The notes under the pieces are model-generated. The model had not been told where the DNA came from and did not search any database. It was given only the letters and a program-made list of their open reading frames with translations. Positions 56,569 to 64,000 of a stretch of DNA of 64,000 nucleotides are shown in pieces. Each line of letters begins with the position of its first letter. Position 1 is the first letter of the stretch. This DNA is from Akkermansia muciniphila (lineage in GTDB: Bacteria; Verrucomicrobiota; Verrucomicrobiia; Opitutales; Opitutaceae). The position numbers and the translations under genes were made by a program. The stretch is taken from NCBI GenBank assembly GCA_945888375.1, contig CAMCZZ010000009.1, forward strand, positions 48,830 to 112,829, given 5' to 3'.

Positions 56569-57804
56569 GCCGCTCAAGACCTCCGGAGGTTCCGCCAACA
56601 AGTGGGGAAAGGGCGAGGTGCTGGTCGCCTCGGGCAACCCGGAACGCGAACCATTGGAAACCGCCAGCGGGGAGGCCACTGGAGCGGCCAGCGGAAGGGC
56701 AAAAGCAAAAAAAGCGCCTCCGTCGGGGTTGTTTCCGCACCAGATACGTCCCTTCATGCCCTCGCAAAGCGCCCGGCAAATCGCGAGCCCCAGACCGGAG
56801 GATTTTTCCCCCGCCGTCGGTTTGGCCGAAAGCCGGGCAAAACGCCCGAAGACACGCCCCAAGTCCTCTACCGAGAGCCCCGGACCGGAGTCGGCAACCA
56901 CACAATGCGCCTCTTCCCCTTGGCCCAGCACAACCACCCGCACCCGGCCGCCGGCAGGGGTAAACTTCACCGCATTCGAAATGAGGTTATCCAAAAGACG
57001 CCTCAAACCCGAGCGGGCCGCCCGCACGCCTAACCGCTCGAGCGCACAGTCAAATTGGAGCGTGATCGCTTTTTCGCCCGCCTGCGGCCCGTGACGGTTC
57101 ACCGCTTGCCCGCAAGCCGCCACCAAGTCGCAGTCGCTTATCCTCAAGGCCGCTCCGCCTCGTTCTAATTCATTCAAGTCCAACAGGGTGCCAAGAAAAT
57201 GGTTCATCTGCTCAGCCTCGTTTCGGATCACTTCGAGCGCGTGGCGATTTGGGCGCTCGTCCCCCTCGTTCATTAACTTGAGGGCATGTTCGGCAAAACC
57301 CATGATGACAGCCAGCGGCCCGCGCAGATCGTGCGCCGCCACGCCGAACATCTGATCCTTTTCGTGATTCAAGGCCGCCAGCCGCGCATGACTCTCCTCC
57401 AACTCACGTCGCGCCCGATTGAGCTCTGCATGCACCGCCACGCGCGCACAAAGCTCATCACCGCGAAAAGGCTTGGCCAGGTAATCCACCCCCCCGACAG
57501 CAAAGCCCTGTGCAACGGAATGCCGATCCGGCAGGGCCGACATCATGATAACCGGCAGCTTGGCGGTGGCCGGGCTGGCCTTGATTTCCCGGCAGACATC
57601 GTAACCCGACATCCCCGGCATGCAAATATCGAGCACCACCACATCCAGCCGCTCCCGATTCACCAACTCCAAGGCCTGCTTCCCATCCGCAGCCTCCAAC
57701 ACTTTGAAACCCGCCAGCTCCAAGGAGCAGCGCAAAAGGAAACGACCATCGCTGACATCATCCACCACCAGCACCACCGGGATTTCAGCTAGGGTCACGC
57801 TCAT
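56503..57804 (-). CDS. Receiver-first hybrid protein: response regulator receiver plus histidine kinase
   Basis: 433 residues. A receiver domain (about 8-122) has the acidic pocket VVDD (D15, D16), the phospho-acceptor D59 in VVVLDICMPGMSGYD, and K111 in KPF. A short coil (125-150) leads into HisKA (FGVAAHDLRGPLAVIMGF, H158) and HATPase (NLISNAVKFTPAGG, VADSGPGLSVEDLGRVFGRF, GLGLAICRALCEG). No membrane helix; the kinase is soluble and presumably controlled by phosphorylation of its own N-terminal receiver. The C-terminal 60 residues are low complexity. It overlaps rsmE by 66 bases (convergent). Confidence 0.92.
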   Translation of the reverse strand: MSVTLAEIPVVLVVDDVSDGRFLLRCSLELAGFKVLEAADGKQALELVNRERLDVVVLDICMPGMSGYDVCREIKASPATAKLPVIMMSALPDRHSVAQGFAVGGVDYLAKPFRGDELCARVAVHAELNRARRELEESHARLAALNHEKDQMFGVAAHDLRGPLAVIMGFAEHALKLMNEGDERPNRHALEVIRNEAEQMNHFLGTLLDLNELERGGAALRISDCDLVAACGQAVNRHGPQAGEKAITLQFDCALERLGVRAARSGLRRLLDNLISNAVKFTPAGGRVRVVVLGQGEEAHCVVADSGPGLSVEDLGRVFGRFARLSAKPTAGEKSSGLGLAICRALCEGMKGRIWCGNNPDGGAFFAFALPLAAPVASPLAVSNGSRSGLPEATSTSPFPHLLAEPPEVLSGSAAVGGAAHGGKGVDGGGIAP

Positions 57805-57880
57805 GCCGGACCATACCCTTACAAAACAGGGCTACACCTCAAGTCTTATGCAGATAAAAAGCGAAAGAACTAGAGTTAAA

Positions 57881-57905
57881 CCTTTATTATATAATATTTA
57901 ATAAA
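57881..57905. promoter_or_regulatory. AT-rich island between two minus-strand genes, possible promoter
   Basis: An almost pure A/T stretch (TTTATTATATAATATTTAAT) with TATAAT on both strands, striking in this GC-rich sequence. It lies just past the stop of the lipoyl-FabH gene and about 80 bases upstream of the kinase start, so a promoter for the kinase gene is the likeliest use. No clear -35 box. Confidence 0.3.
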
Positions 57906-57909
57906 AACT

Positions 57910-59460
57910 TTACCAGACCAACAAGCCGCCTGCGTAAGTGAGGCCAGCACCGACCGAACAAAAAATAATACGATCGCCGGCTTTAAAAATCCCCTCCTCC
58001 GCCGCCCAGCCCAGTGCCATAGAAACCGAGGCGCCCGAGGTGTTGCCGTATTTGGCGATAGTCACGACAAACTTCTCATAAGGTATGCCCACCCGCTTGC
58101 TCACCGCCCGCAGGATGCGCTCGTTGGCTTGATGGGGCACGATCCAAGCGATTTCCGCCGCCACCAAGCCGTGGCGTTCGAGTGCCTTTTCAATTTGGTC
58201 GGAAAACGCGATTACTGCATTCTTGAATACAGCAGCCCCGTCCATTTGCAGATAAAAGTCATTGCGATCGCTACCATCGGCACAGGGCATGGGCTGCCTC
58301 GCCCCTCCGCCCGGACGCTGGATCGCGTTAAAAAGCTCCGCATCGCCCGAAAGCGCCATGCGATGCAGGCGGTGCCCACCCGGAGACCCCGTGAGAATGG
58401 CCGCCCCCGCTCCATCGCCAAAGAGAAAAGCCGTTTCGTGGTCGTTGGGATTGGTGATGCGCGAAAGGAGTTCGGCGGTGACAACAACCACCGTGCTCGC
58501 GGTGCCGCCCCGGATAAAAGCCCGCCCCACTTCCAACGCGTAGAGCCAGCCGGAACAGGCCGCATTCAAATCAAAAGCCAGGGCTTTGGGACAACCAAGC
58601 AACTTGGCCAGGGCGCTCGCCATCGAGGGAACGGGTTGATCAGGGATGATTGTCGCCAGCACGATACCGTCGATCCGCACCGGCTCGATTCCGGCCTGGG
58701 CAAGCGCCTTGCGCACCGCCGTGGCAGCCAGCGATGTCGCGCTCTCATCCGCATCGGCGTAACGGCGCTCATGAATGCCCGTGAGCTTGTGCATCTCCGC
58801 CTCGGTGCGCCCGGGGAAAGCCCTGAGAATTTCACTCGTCGGACGAATGTTTTTGGGCACGGCGTAGCCCACACCCGCGATGCAGACCGTGGTATCCGTT
58901 GGTTGCACCGCGGGAGACGAACTGACTATGCTCGCTGCACCTGCGGCTGATTGGGGCCGCGCAGCCAACCAAACTTGAAAATCCTCGCCCGTGATCCGCC
59001 CCGCCGGACCCGTGCCCGCCAACCCCTCCAGCTTGAAAGGCTCAAAACCCGCCTCGCGCGCCAGTTTTTGCGCCCGGGGAGTCCAGAGGGACCCGGTAGC
59101 CAACTCCACCGCCACGGGTGCAGACGATGGCGCCACCGCCACCGGCGCCGCCACCACCGCCACTGGCGAGGACACGCTTCCCGCCTTGGACTCGAGATGG
59201 CGCAGACTCTCGTCTTCGGTCTCGATGGTGATAAATAGATCACCCGATCGGATAATGTCGCCCGCCCGGCAATGCAGCCCTCGCACCGTGCCGTCACACG
59301 GCGCCTCCCATTCAAAGACGGATTTATCGCTTTCCAGCTCCGCCGCGATCCGGCCTTTGGCCACCCGTTCTCCCGGAACGACTTTGAGGTCGATCACGGT
59401 AAGCTCATTCACGGTCGCCCCCATGCTCGGCACAGGGATTTGAATTAGGAAGGTGGCCAT
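57910..59460 (-). CDS. Fusion of a lipoyl domain, an E3/E1-binding domain and beta-ketoacyl-ACP synthase III (FabH)
   Basis: 516 residues from the ATG at 59460. Residues 3-80 are a biotinyl/lipoyl domain (IPVPSMGATVNEL...ELESDKSVFEWEAPCDGTV) with the modifiable lysine K46 in the E-S-D-K-S turn. Residues 98-124 are an Ala/Pro/Val-rich flexible linker. Residues 125-165 are a peripheral subunit-binding domain (WTPRAQKLAREAGFEPFKLEG, then GTGPAGRI). After a second linker, residues 188-516 are a full-length FabH with Cys302 (NAACSGWLYALE), His443 (VPHQANERI) and Asn473 (YGNTSGASV). The layout is that of a 2-oxoacid dehydrogenase E2 whose acyltransferase domain is replaced by FabH. Expected chemistry: take an acyl group, possibly from lipoyl, and condense it with malonyl-ACP. 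No dehydrogenase E1/E3 genes adjoin it. Confidence 0.92.
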   Translation of the reverse strand: MATFLIQIPVPSMGATVNELTVIDLKVVPGERVAKGRIAAELESDKSVFEWEAPCDGTVRGLHCRAGDIIRSGDLFITIETEDESLRHLESKAGSVSSPVAVVAAPVAVAPSSAPVAVELATGSLWTPRAQKLAREAGFEPFKLEGLAGTGPAGRITGEDFQVWLAARPQSAAGAASIVSSSPAVQPTDTTVCIAGVGYAVPKNIRPTSEILRAFPGRTEAEMHKLTGIHERRYADADESATSLAATAVRKALAQAGIEPVRIDGIVLATIIPDQPVPSMASALAKLLGCPKALAFDLNAACSGWLYALEVGRAFIRGGTASTVVVVTAELLSRITNPNDHETAFLFGDGAGAAILTGSPGGHRLHRMALSGDAELFNAIQRPGGGARQPMPCADGSDRNDFYLQMDGAAVFKNAVIAFSDQIEKALERHGLVAAEIAWIVPHQANERILRAVSKRVGIPYEKFVVTIAKYGNTSGASVSMALGWAAEEGIFKAGDRIIFCSVGAGLTYAGGLLVW

Positions 59461-59538
59461 GCGAAACGTAAAAGGAAATGAGAGTGACGCACCCCGGCCT
59501 CCGGTCAACCGTGCGCAAGCGTCATTACCGAACCGTAT

Positions 59539-60678
59539 TTATTCGCCCAAAACCCACTCCAGTCCGTCCGCGGTCCATACTTTCTTGTCCTTGGCCGAGC
59601 GCCAGCCACGCCACACGCGGTCGCATTGATCGGGCAAAGCCACCACCGAGGGCATAGAAATCTCCGCCCGTTCCGGCGCTTCAGCCCACGGCATGCCCTC
59701 GCTCCAGCGCAAGGCCATCGCCCGCAAATCGAGTAATGACACGGCTGCGTGCGAAACAGCGCCGCGCGCACAACCCGGCGCACCACGCACAAAGAGCGGC
59801 ACCCGGATACTTTCCTCGTGCGGCCAGCCTTTCCGGAAGAGCCCGTGCGCACCGTGCATATCCCCGTGCACCGAGGTGAAAACCACCAGCGTGTCCGGCC
59901 CTGCCGCCGATATCAGCCGCCCTATCGCAGCATCCGTCGCCGCGATGTGCGCGTAGTAACCCGCCAGCTCGCGTCTCGCCCGAGCCTCAACCAGCCCGCC
60001 CCGGGGGACGTTATTGGCCAAAATCACCTCCTCCGGTCGCATACGCCGTGCTCCCGCCGGGGTAGGCGCATCATAGGGAGGATGCGGTGCCTCCAGGCTC
60101 ACCAAGGCGAAACGCGGCTTACTCCGCCGCTCCCCGCCCGTTTGCCGCCACCAGTCCGCCGCATACCCAGCCACCAGATCGCTTTGGTAACCCGAAACCC
60201 GCACCGGCTCCGTGCCCCCCCCTGCTCCATCCCCTTGAAAAAAAGGATCGTTGAGCAAAAATCCGCCCTCAAACCCCGTCCACCGCTCGAAACCTCCGCG
60301 TCGCTGCGGCTGCACCGCAACCCGCGCCGCCGCCTCTCCTACCAGCGGCGCCGAGCGGTCCCGCTCTCCCACCCCCCATTTACCAAAAAACGCCGTGCCG
60401 TAACCACGCGCCGCCAGCGCCTGCGCCACCGTCGGGGCATCGATTGGTAACGCATCCCAATAGTCGCGAACTCCATTCGCCGGTGATGGCACTCCCGTGA
60501 GCAGGGCCGCGCGCGCGAAGGGACCAAAAGGATGCGGAGTCACCGCCTGGGCAAAAGTGGTCGCGTCCGCCAGGAAAGCATCCAGACAGGGCGTGCAAGC
60601 ATTGGGGTCGCCAGCCCGGCCAAATGCCCCCGCCCGCCACTGGGTGGTTAAAATCCATAAAAGGTCGGGACCGCTCAT
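59539..60678 (-). CDS. Sulfatase-fold protein lacking the catalytic residues (probable pseudoenzyme)
   Basis: 379 residues from the ATG at 60678 (a GTG at 60720 is an alternative). The sulfatase/alkaline phosphatase fold is recognisable from DLLWILTTQWRAGAFGRAG, TPCLDAFLADATTFAQAV, ARAALLTG, FFGKWGVGE, FALVSLEAPHPPY and HGLFRKGWPHEESIRVPLFVRG. Where active sulfatases have T-D-D (metal) it has TTQ; where they have the formylglycine motif C/S-x-P-x-R before AALLTG it has GPFAR; and where they have S-D-H-G-D it has SVHGD. The loss of at least four active-site residues argues against sulfate ester hydrolysis. Divergent from def. Confidence 0.85.
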   Translation of the reverse strand: MSGPDLLWILTTQWRAGAFGRAGDPNACTPCLDAFLADATTFAQAVTPHPFGPFARAALLTGVPSPANGVRDYWDALPIDAPTVAQALAARGYGTAFFGKWGVGERDRSAPLVGEAAARVAVQPQRRGGFERWTGFEGGFLLNDPFFQGDGAGGGTEPVRVSGYQSDLVAGYAADWWRQTGGERRSKPRFALVSLEAPHPPYDAPTPAGARRMRPEEVILANNVPRGGLVEARARRELAGYYAHIAATDAAIGRLISAAGPDTLVVFTSVHGDMHGAHGLFRKGWPHEESIRVPLFVRGAPGCARGAVSHAAVSLLDLRAMALRWSEGMPWAEAPERAEISMPSVVALPDQCDRVWRGWRSAKDKKVWTADGLEWVLGE

Positions 60679-60761
60679 CGCGACCAAGTATTGGTTTGCC
60701 GGCTCGGTTGGCAAATCCACGCTGACAAGTCTTGCAGGCCAACCCGTTTCTACACCGCCCC

Positions 60762-61328
60762 ATGTCGCTCGCGATTGTTCACTACAACGCCCCCGTCCTT
60801 CGTCAAAAAGGCGAGGCTATCACCGTTTTTGATCAGACCCTCACCAAACTCGCCGCCGACATGATCGTGACCATGCACGCCGCCGCCGGCATCGGCCTCG
60901 CCGCCCAGCAAATCGGGCGGGCGATCCAGCTCTGCGTAGTCGATCTGCGCAATACCGACCGCGATTTCTACTGGGAGCAGGACGGTGCCCAACCTCCACT
61001 CGAGTTGATCATGCCCATGGTCCTCGCCAACCCCAAGGTCGAATTCCTGCCCTCCGAGAAACTGCCCTACGAGGAAGGCTGCCTTTCGTTCCCGGAAATC
61101 CGCGGCGACGTCGATCGCCCCGACCGCATTCGCGTGTCTTACCAAGACGCTCAAGGGACCCCGCACACGCTCGTTTGTAACGGACTTTTCGCACGCTGCA
61201 TCCAACACGAGGCCGACCACCTCAACGGCACCCTTTTCATCGACCGGATGGATAAATCCGTGCGACGCGGCATCGAACGCGCCATCAAGGCCCTAGCGGA
61301 AAAAACCAAGACCGCTACCGGCGCCTGA
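60762..61328 (+). CDS. def: Peptide deformylase
   Basis: 188 residues from the ATG at 60762 with the three deformylase motifs: GIGLAAQQIG, EEGCLSFPEI and CIQHEADHLNGTLFIDRM; the Cys and two His bind the metal and the Glu is the catalytic base. It removes the formyl group from nascent chains. fmt, its usual neighbour, is not adjacent. Confidence 0.97.
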   Translation: MSLAIVHYNAPVLRQKGEAITVFDQTLTKLAADMIVTMHAAAGIGLAAQQIGRAIQLCVVDLRNTDRDFYWEQDGAQPPLELIMPMVLANPKVEFLPSEKLPYEEGCLSFPEIRGDVDRPDRIRVSYQDAQGTPHTLVCNGLFARCIQHEADHLNGTLFIDRMDKSVRRGIERAIKALAEKTKTATGA

Positions 61329-61391
61329 CCCCGCTGCGCCGCACCACCAAGCGCGTTCCCCAGCCAACGCCTCTGTGCTTTTCCCCTACCC

Positions 61392-62465
61392 ATGAGCCAA
61401 AAAGCCGACGGCATGAACTACGCCCCCCAGGGCAAACCCCGGCCCGTGGTGCAGCCCGGAGAATTCATCTTCGCCGCCGCCCACCTCGACCACGGCCACA
61501 TCTTCGGCCAGTGCAACGGTCTCGTCGAGGCCGGCGGCCAGCTCAAGTGGGTCTACGACGCCGACCCCGCCAAGGCCGGGGCGATGGCCGCGAAATACCC
61601 CGGCGCCAAAGTCGCCCGTTCGCTCGAAGAGATTCTCGACGATGCCGAGGTGAAGCTCGTCGCCGCCGCCGCCATCCCGAATCTCCGCGGCGCGCTCGGC
61701 TGCTGTGTGATGGAGGCCGGCAAGGACTACTTCACCGACAAGACGCCCTTCACCACCCTCGACCAGCTCGACGCCGCCAAGGCCGCCGTCGCCCGCACCG
61801 GCCGCAAATACGCCTGCTACTTCAGCGAGCGCCTGCACGTGGAGTCGGCCATGTATGCCACCGACCTCATCCAGCAGGGCGCCATTGGACGCGTTCTCCA
61901 GGTCATCGGCCTCGGCCCGCACCGCCTAGGCACCGGCCGCCCCGACTGGTTTTTTCAAAAAGAGCAGTTTGGCGGTATCCTGTGCGATATCGGCAGCCAC
62001 CAGTTCGAACAATTTCTCACCTTCACCGGAGCGACCGACGCCACCGTCGCCCATGCCGCCGTGGCCAACTACGCCCACCCTGAACACCCCGGGTTCGAGG
62101 ACTTCGGCGAGGCCAACCTTATCGGCGACAACGGCACGACCAATTACGTGCGGGTGGACTGGTTTACCCCCAAAGGCCTCGGCACCTGGGGCGACGGCCG
62201 CATGACCATCCTCGGCACCAAGGGCTACATCGAGCTGCGCAAATATGTGGACGTTGGACGCGATCCAACCGGTGACCACGTCTACCTGGTCGACGACAAG
62301 GGCGAACACCACCTGCAGGTGGCCGGCCAGGTCGGTTACCGTTTCTTTGGTGAACTGATCCTCGACTGCCTGCACCGCACCGAAAAAGCCATGACCCAGC
62401 GCCATATCTTCAAAGCCGCCGAGCTCTGCCTCCGCGCCCAGGCCGCCGCCCGCCGTCTGACATAA
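61392..62465 (+). CDS. Gfo/Idh/MocA family oxidoreductase
   Basis: 357 residues. The N-terminal Rossmann domain is unusual in lacking a clean GxGxxG: it reads FIFAAAHLDHGHIFGQCNGLVEAGGQLKWVYD, as in a subgroup that carries H-x-H there. The C-terminal domain includes GGILCDIGSHQFEQFLTFTGA, with the catalytic D-x-x-x-H of the family, and GRMTILGTKGYIELRKYVDVG. The usual E-K-P is DKT. Likely oxidises or reduces a sugar or inositol derivative with NAD(P); the substrate is unknown. It may be co-transcribed with def and the adenosyltransferase. Confidence 0.88.
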   Translation: MSQKADGMNYAPQGKPRPVVQPGEFIFAAAHLDHGHIFGQCNGLVEAGGQLKWVYDADPAKAGAMAAKYPGAKVARSLEEILDDAEVKLVAAAAIPNLRGALGCCVMEAGKDYFTDKTPFTTLDQLDAAKAAVARTGRKYACYFSERLHVESAMYATDLIQQGAIGRVLQVIGLGPHRLGTGRPDWFFQKEQFGGILCDIGSHQFEQFLTFTGATDATVAHAAVANYAHPEHPGFEDFGEANLIGDNGTTNYVRVDWFTPKGLGTWGDGRMTILGTKGYIELRKYVDVGRDPTGDHVYLVDDKGEHHLQVAGQVGYRFFGELILDCLHRTEKAMTQRHIFKAAELCLRAQAAARRLT

Positions 62466-62514
62466 GCCGCCTGCACCGCTTGCCAGCTCGGCCTCCCGCA
62501 CCGAGTCTTTCGCC

Positions 62515-63054
62515 ATGAGCATCAGCACCCGCACTGGCGACCAAGGACAGACCGGCCTACTCTACGGCCAACGCGTCCCGAAGGACCACCCGCAGATCGA
62601 GGCCCTCGGCGCCTGCGACGAACTCAACGTCGCCATCGGCCTCGCCCGTGCCGCCGGCGGCCGCGCCGGCGTGCTCCTGCCTATCCAGCACGATCTGGTG
62701 GCGCTGATGGGGGAGCTAGCCTGCGCTCAGAGCGATGCTCCCCGCTACTTGGAATCGAAGTTCAAAAAACTGGAAGCTGATGCGCTCTCTCGCGTGGACT
62801 TCGCCGCCGCCGAACTCGAGGCCCGCGGCTTGCGTTTCGACGGCTGGGCCACCCCCGGCGCCGGCCCCCTCGCTGCCGCGCTGGATCAAGCCCGCGTAGT
62901 CGCCCGCCGCGCCGAACGTCACCTCGTAGGCCTTCCCGCCCACGCCGGCCGGACACCCCGGCCCGTTGTTTTAGCCTACATCAACCGGCTCTCCGATCTA
63001 CTCTGGTTACTCGCCCGCGAAGCCGAACAAGACCTGCTGCCACCCGCCTCTTAA
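62515..63054 (+). CDS. Cob(I)alamin adenosyltransferase, PduO type
   Basis: 179 residues. The ATP-binding N-terminus TRTGDQGQTGLLYGQRVPKDHPQIEALGACDELN, the central ARVVARRAERHLVGL and the C-terminal YINRLSDLLWLLAREAEQ are all signatures of the PduO family, a trimeric helical bundle that adenosylates cob(I)alamin. This implies use of coenzyme B12 somewhere in the genome. The next gene, DUF423, starts 13 bases on. Confidence 0.94.
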   Translation: MSISTRTGDQGQTGLLYGQRVPKDHPQIEALGACDELNVAIGLARAAGGRAGVLLPIQHDLVALMGELACAQSDAPRYLESKFKKLEADALSRVDFAAAELEARGLRFDGWATPGAGPLAAALDQARVVARRAERHLVGLPAHAGRTPRPVVLAYINRLSDLLWLLAREAEQDLLPPAS

Positions 63055-63066
63055 AAAAACTCCGTC

Positions 63067-63492
63067 ATGTCCGCCTTCCTCCCGCCCCGCTCCCGTCTCA
63101 TCGCATTCGCCGCACTCACCGGCTTCACCGCCGTTCTGCTGGGGGCCATGGGCGCGCATTCCTTGAAGTCTGGCCTGCTGGCCCGCGGAACCCTGGACGC
63201 CTGGGAAACCGCCGCCCACTACCAACTCGCCCACGCCCTTGCCGCCCTCGCCGCCCTCGTGTGGTCCACCGCCGAGCCCGCCCGGGCTCCCGCCCTGCAT
63301 CGCATCGCCGGCTGGTGGTTGTTCGGAGCATGGCTCTTTTCCGGTTCCATCTATACCCTAGCCCTGGGCGGACCGCGATTCTTCGGCCCGGTGACACCGC
63401 TCGGCGGCCTCGCTTTTCTGACCGGCTGGGCCCTCCTGTTCATGCTCGCCTTTCGCCCCGGGCACGATGCAGCCGATCCGGACACCCCCTAA
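63067..63492 (+). CDS. DUF423 small integral membrane protein
   Basis: 141 residues with four predicted membrane helices and the DUF423 pattern: GFTAVLLGAMGAHSLK, WETAAHYQLAHALAALAA, GAWLFSGSIYTLALGGPRF and GPVTPLGGLAFLTGWALLFML. The function is unknown. Same strand, tightly spaced between the adenosyltransferase and cca. Confidence 0.9.
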   Translation: MSAFLPPRSRLIAFAALTGFTAVLLGAMGAHSLKSGLLARGTLDAWETAAHYQLAHALAALAALVWSTAEPARAPALHRIAGWWLFGAWLFSGSIYTLALGGPRFFGPVTPLGGLAFLTGWALLFMLAFRPGHDAADPDTP

Positions 63493-63513
63493 ACGGCCGG
63501 TTTGCCCTGTCCC

Positions 63514-64000
63514 ATGCAGTTGCCCGCCGAACTCGCCCCGGTCCTCGCCGCTCTGCGCCGCGCGGGCCGCCCGCGCATTGTCGGCGGCGCCGTGCGCGAC
63601 TGGCTGCTCGGCCTCGCTCCAAAAGATCTGGATATCGAGGTCGGCGGAGCCTCCTTTGCCGATTTGCAACACGTGCTCGCCCCGCTCGGCGCCACCGATG
63701 TCGTCGGCCGTAGCTTCGGTGTGATAAAGCTTCGGCTCTCCTCCGGCGTCGAATACGACATCTCGCTTCCCCGCCGCGAATCCAAGACCGGCGCCGGCCA
63801 CCGTGGGTTCGCCGTTGAGCCCGACCCTTTGCTCGACGATGCCGGCGCCGCCGCCCGTCGCGATTTCACCCTCAATGCCATCGCCTGGGACCCCTTCGCG
63901 GCCTGCTTGATTGATCCCCACGGTGGCGAGGCCGACCTCCGCGCCCGCCGCCTTCGTCACACCAGCCCAGCCTTTGCCGAGGACCCGCTCCGCGTTCTTC
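63514..64000 (+). CDS. cca: CCA tRNA nucleotidyltransferase / polyA polymerase family, 3' end cut by window
   Basis: The first 162 codons are visible. The class II nucleotidyltransferase head has IVGGAVRDWLLGLAPKDLDIEVGG (G-G-x-V-R-D and the metal pair D-x-D), VIKLRLSSGVEYDISLPRRES, RRDFTLNAIAWDP and AEDPLRVL at the window edge. It adds or repairs the CCA end of tRNAs. Both tRNA genes in the window already encode CCA, so a repair role is likely. The HD domain, if any, lies beyond the edge. Shares the strand and close spacing with DUF423. Confidence 0.93.
   Translation, partial: MQLPAELAPVLAALRRAGRPRIVGGAVRDWLLGLAPKDLDIEVGGASFADLQHVLAPLGATDVVGRSFGVIKLRLSSGVEYDISLPRRESKTGAGHRGFAVEPDPLLDDAGAAARRDFTLNAIAWDPFAACLIDPHGGEADLRARRLRHTSPAFAEDPLRVL

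Overview
The window is a GC-rich bacterial chromosome segment, most likely from Verrucomicrobiota, order Opitutales (Opitutaceae-like). The reasons are a paired DUF1800/DUF1501 locus, an exosortase together with a PEP-CTERM-tagged protease, GH95/GH10/CE12 polysaccharide enzymes with a non-phosphorylating L-fucose cluster, and start codons that almost never follow a Shine-Dalgarno sequence but sit behind pyrimidine-rich leaders. The taxonomic call is inference; no rRNA gene is present. Both ends cut genes: a class IV aminotransferase on the left and a CCA-adding enzyme on the right.

Region 1-9.9 kb holds the aminotransferase, a lysine/alanine-rich HTH nucleoid-like protein with a clear terminator, a 760-base intergenic stretch with a candidate small RNA, an HTH-metallo-beta-lactamase protein, a PAS histidine kinase, tRNA-Cys, a TolQ/TolR/TonB-like energy-transduction operon (with a 13-C tract before the third gene) and, convergent to it, a TPR protein and a proline-rich secreted protein. 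Region 10-19 kb is housekeeping: mutS, tig, tsaB-alr, then the DUF1800-DUF1501 pair. Region 19-27 kb has a lineage-specific protein with three copies of one domain, a nucleotide-sugar-type epimerase, then a tight run of DJ-1, asparagine synthase, sugar transferase and a disulfide oxidoreductase. Region 27-40.5 kb has hisA, an imidazolonepropionase-like protein lacking one metal ligand, an M42 peptidase, the PEP-CTERM serine protease, UDP-glucose dehydrogenase, DUF2062-NamZ, a glycoside hydrolase divergent from a LacI regulator, an SDR, a CE12 esterase and the exosortase.

Region 40.6-55.3 kb is the catabolic island. An EF-hand membrane protein is followed by a FucU-like mutarotase and a GH95 alpha-L-fucosidase, a GH10 xylanase, and an AraC regulator divergent from a second FucU, an L-galactose-dehydrogenase-type aldo/keto reductase, an LgoD-like zinc dehydrogenase, a lactonase and a complete ribose-type sugar ABC importer. 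Read together: fucosidase releases L-fucose, the importer takes it up, the mutarotase equilibrates anomers, the reductase makes the lactone, the lactonase opens it and the zinc dehydrogenase oxidises the acid. No dehydratase or aldolase is present in the window.

Region 55.3-64 kb has tRNA-Leu, rsmE, a receiver-first histidine kinase, then the most unusual gene of the window: one protein carrying a lipoyl domain, an E3/E1-binding domain and a complete ketoacyl-ACP synthase III (FabH) domain in place of the usual E2 acyltransferase. It is followed by a sulfatase-fold protein without catalytic residues, peptide deformylase, a Gfo/Idh/MocA oxidoreductase, a PduO-type adenosyltransferase, DUF423 and cca. 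Dispersed intergenic palindromic repeats occur near 12.7, 39.3, 49.4, 50.6 and 55.6 kb.
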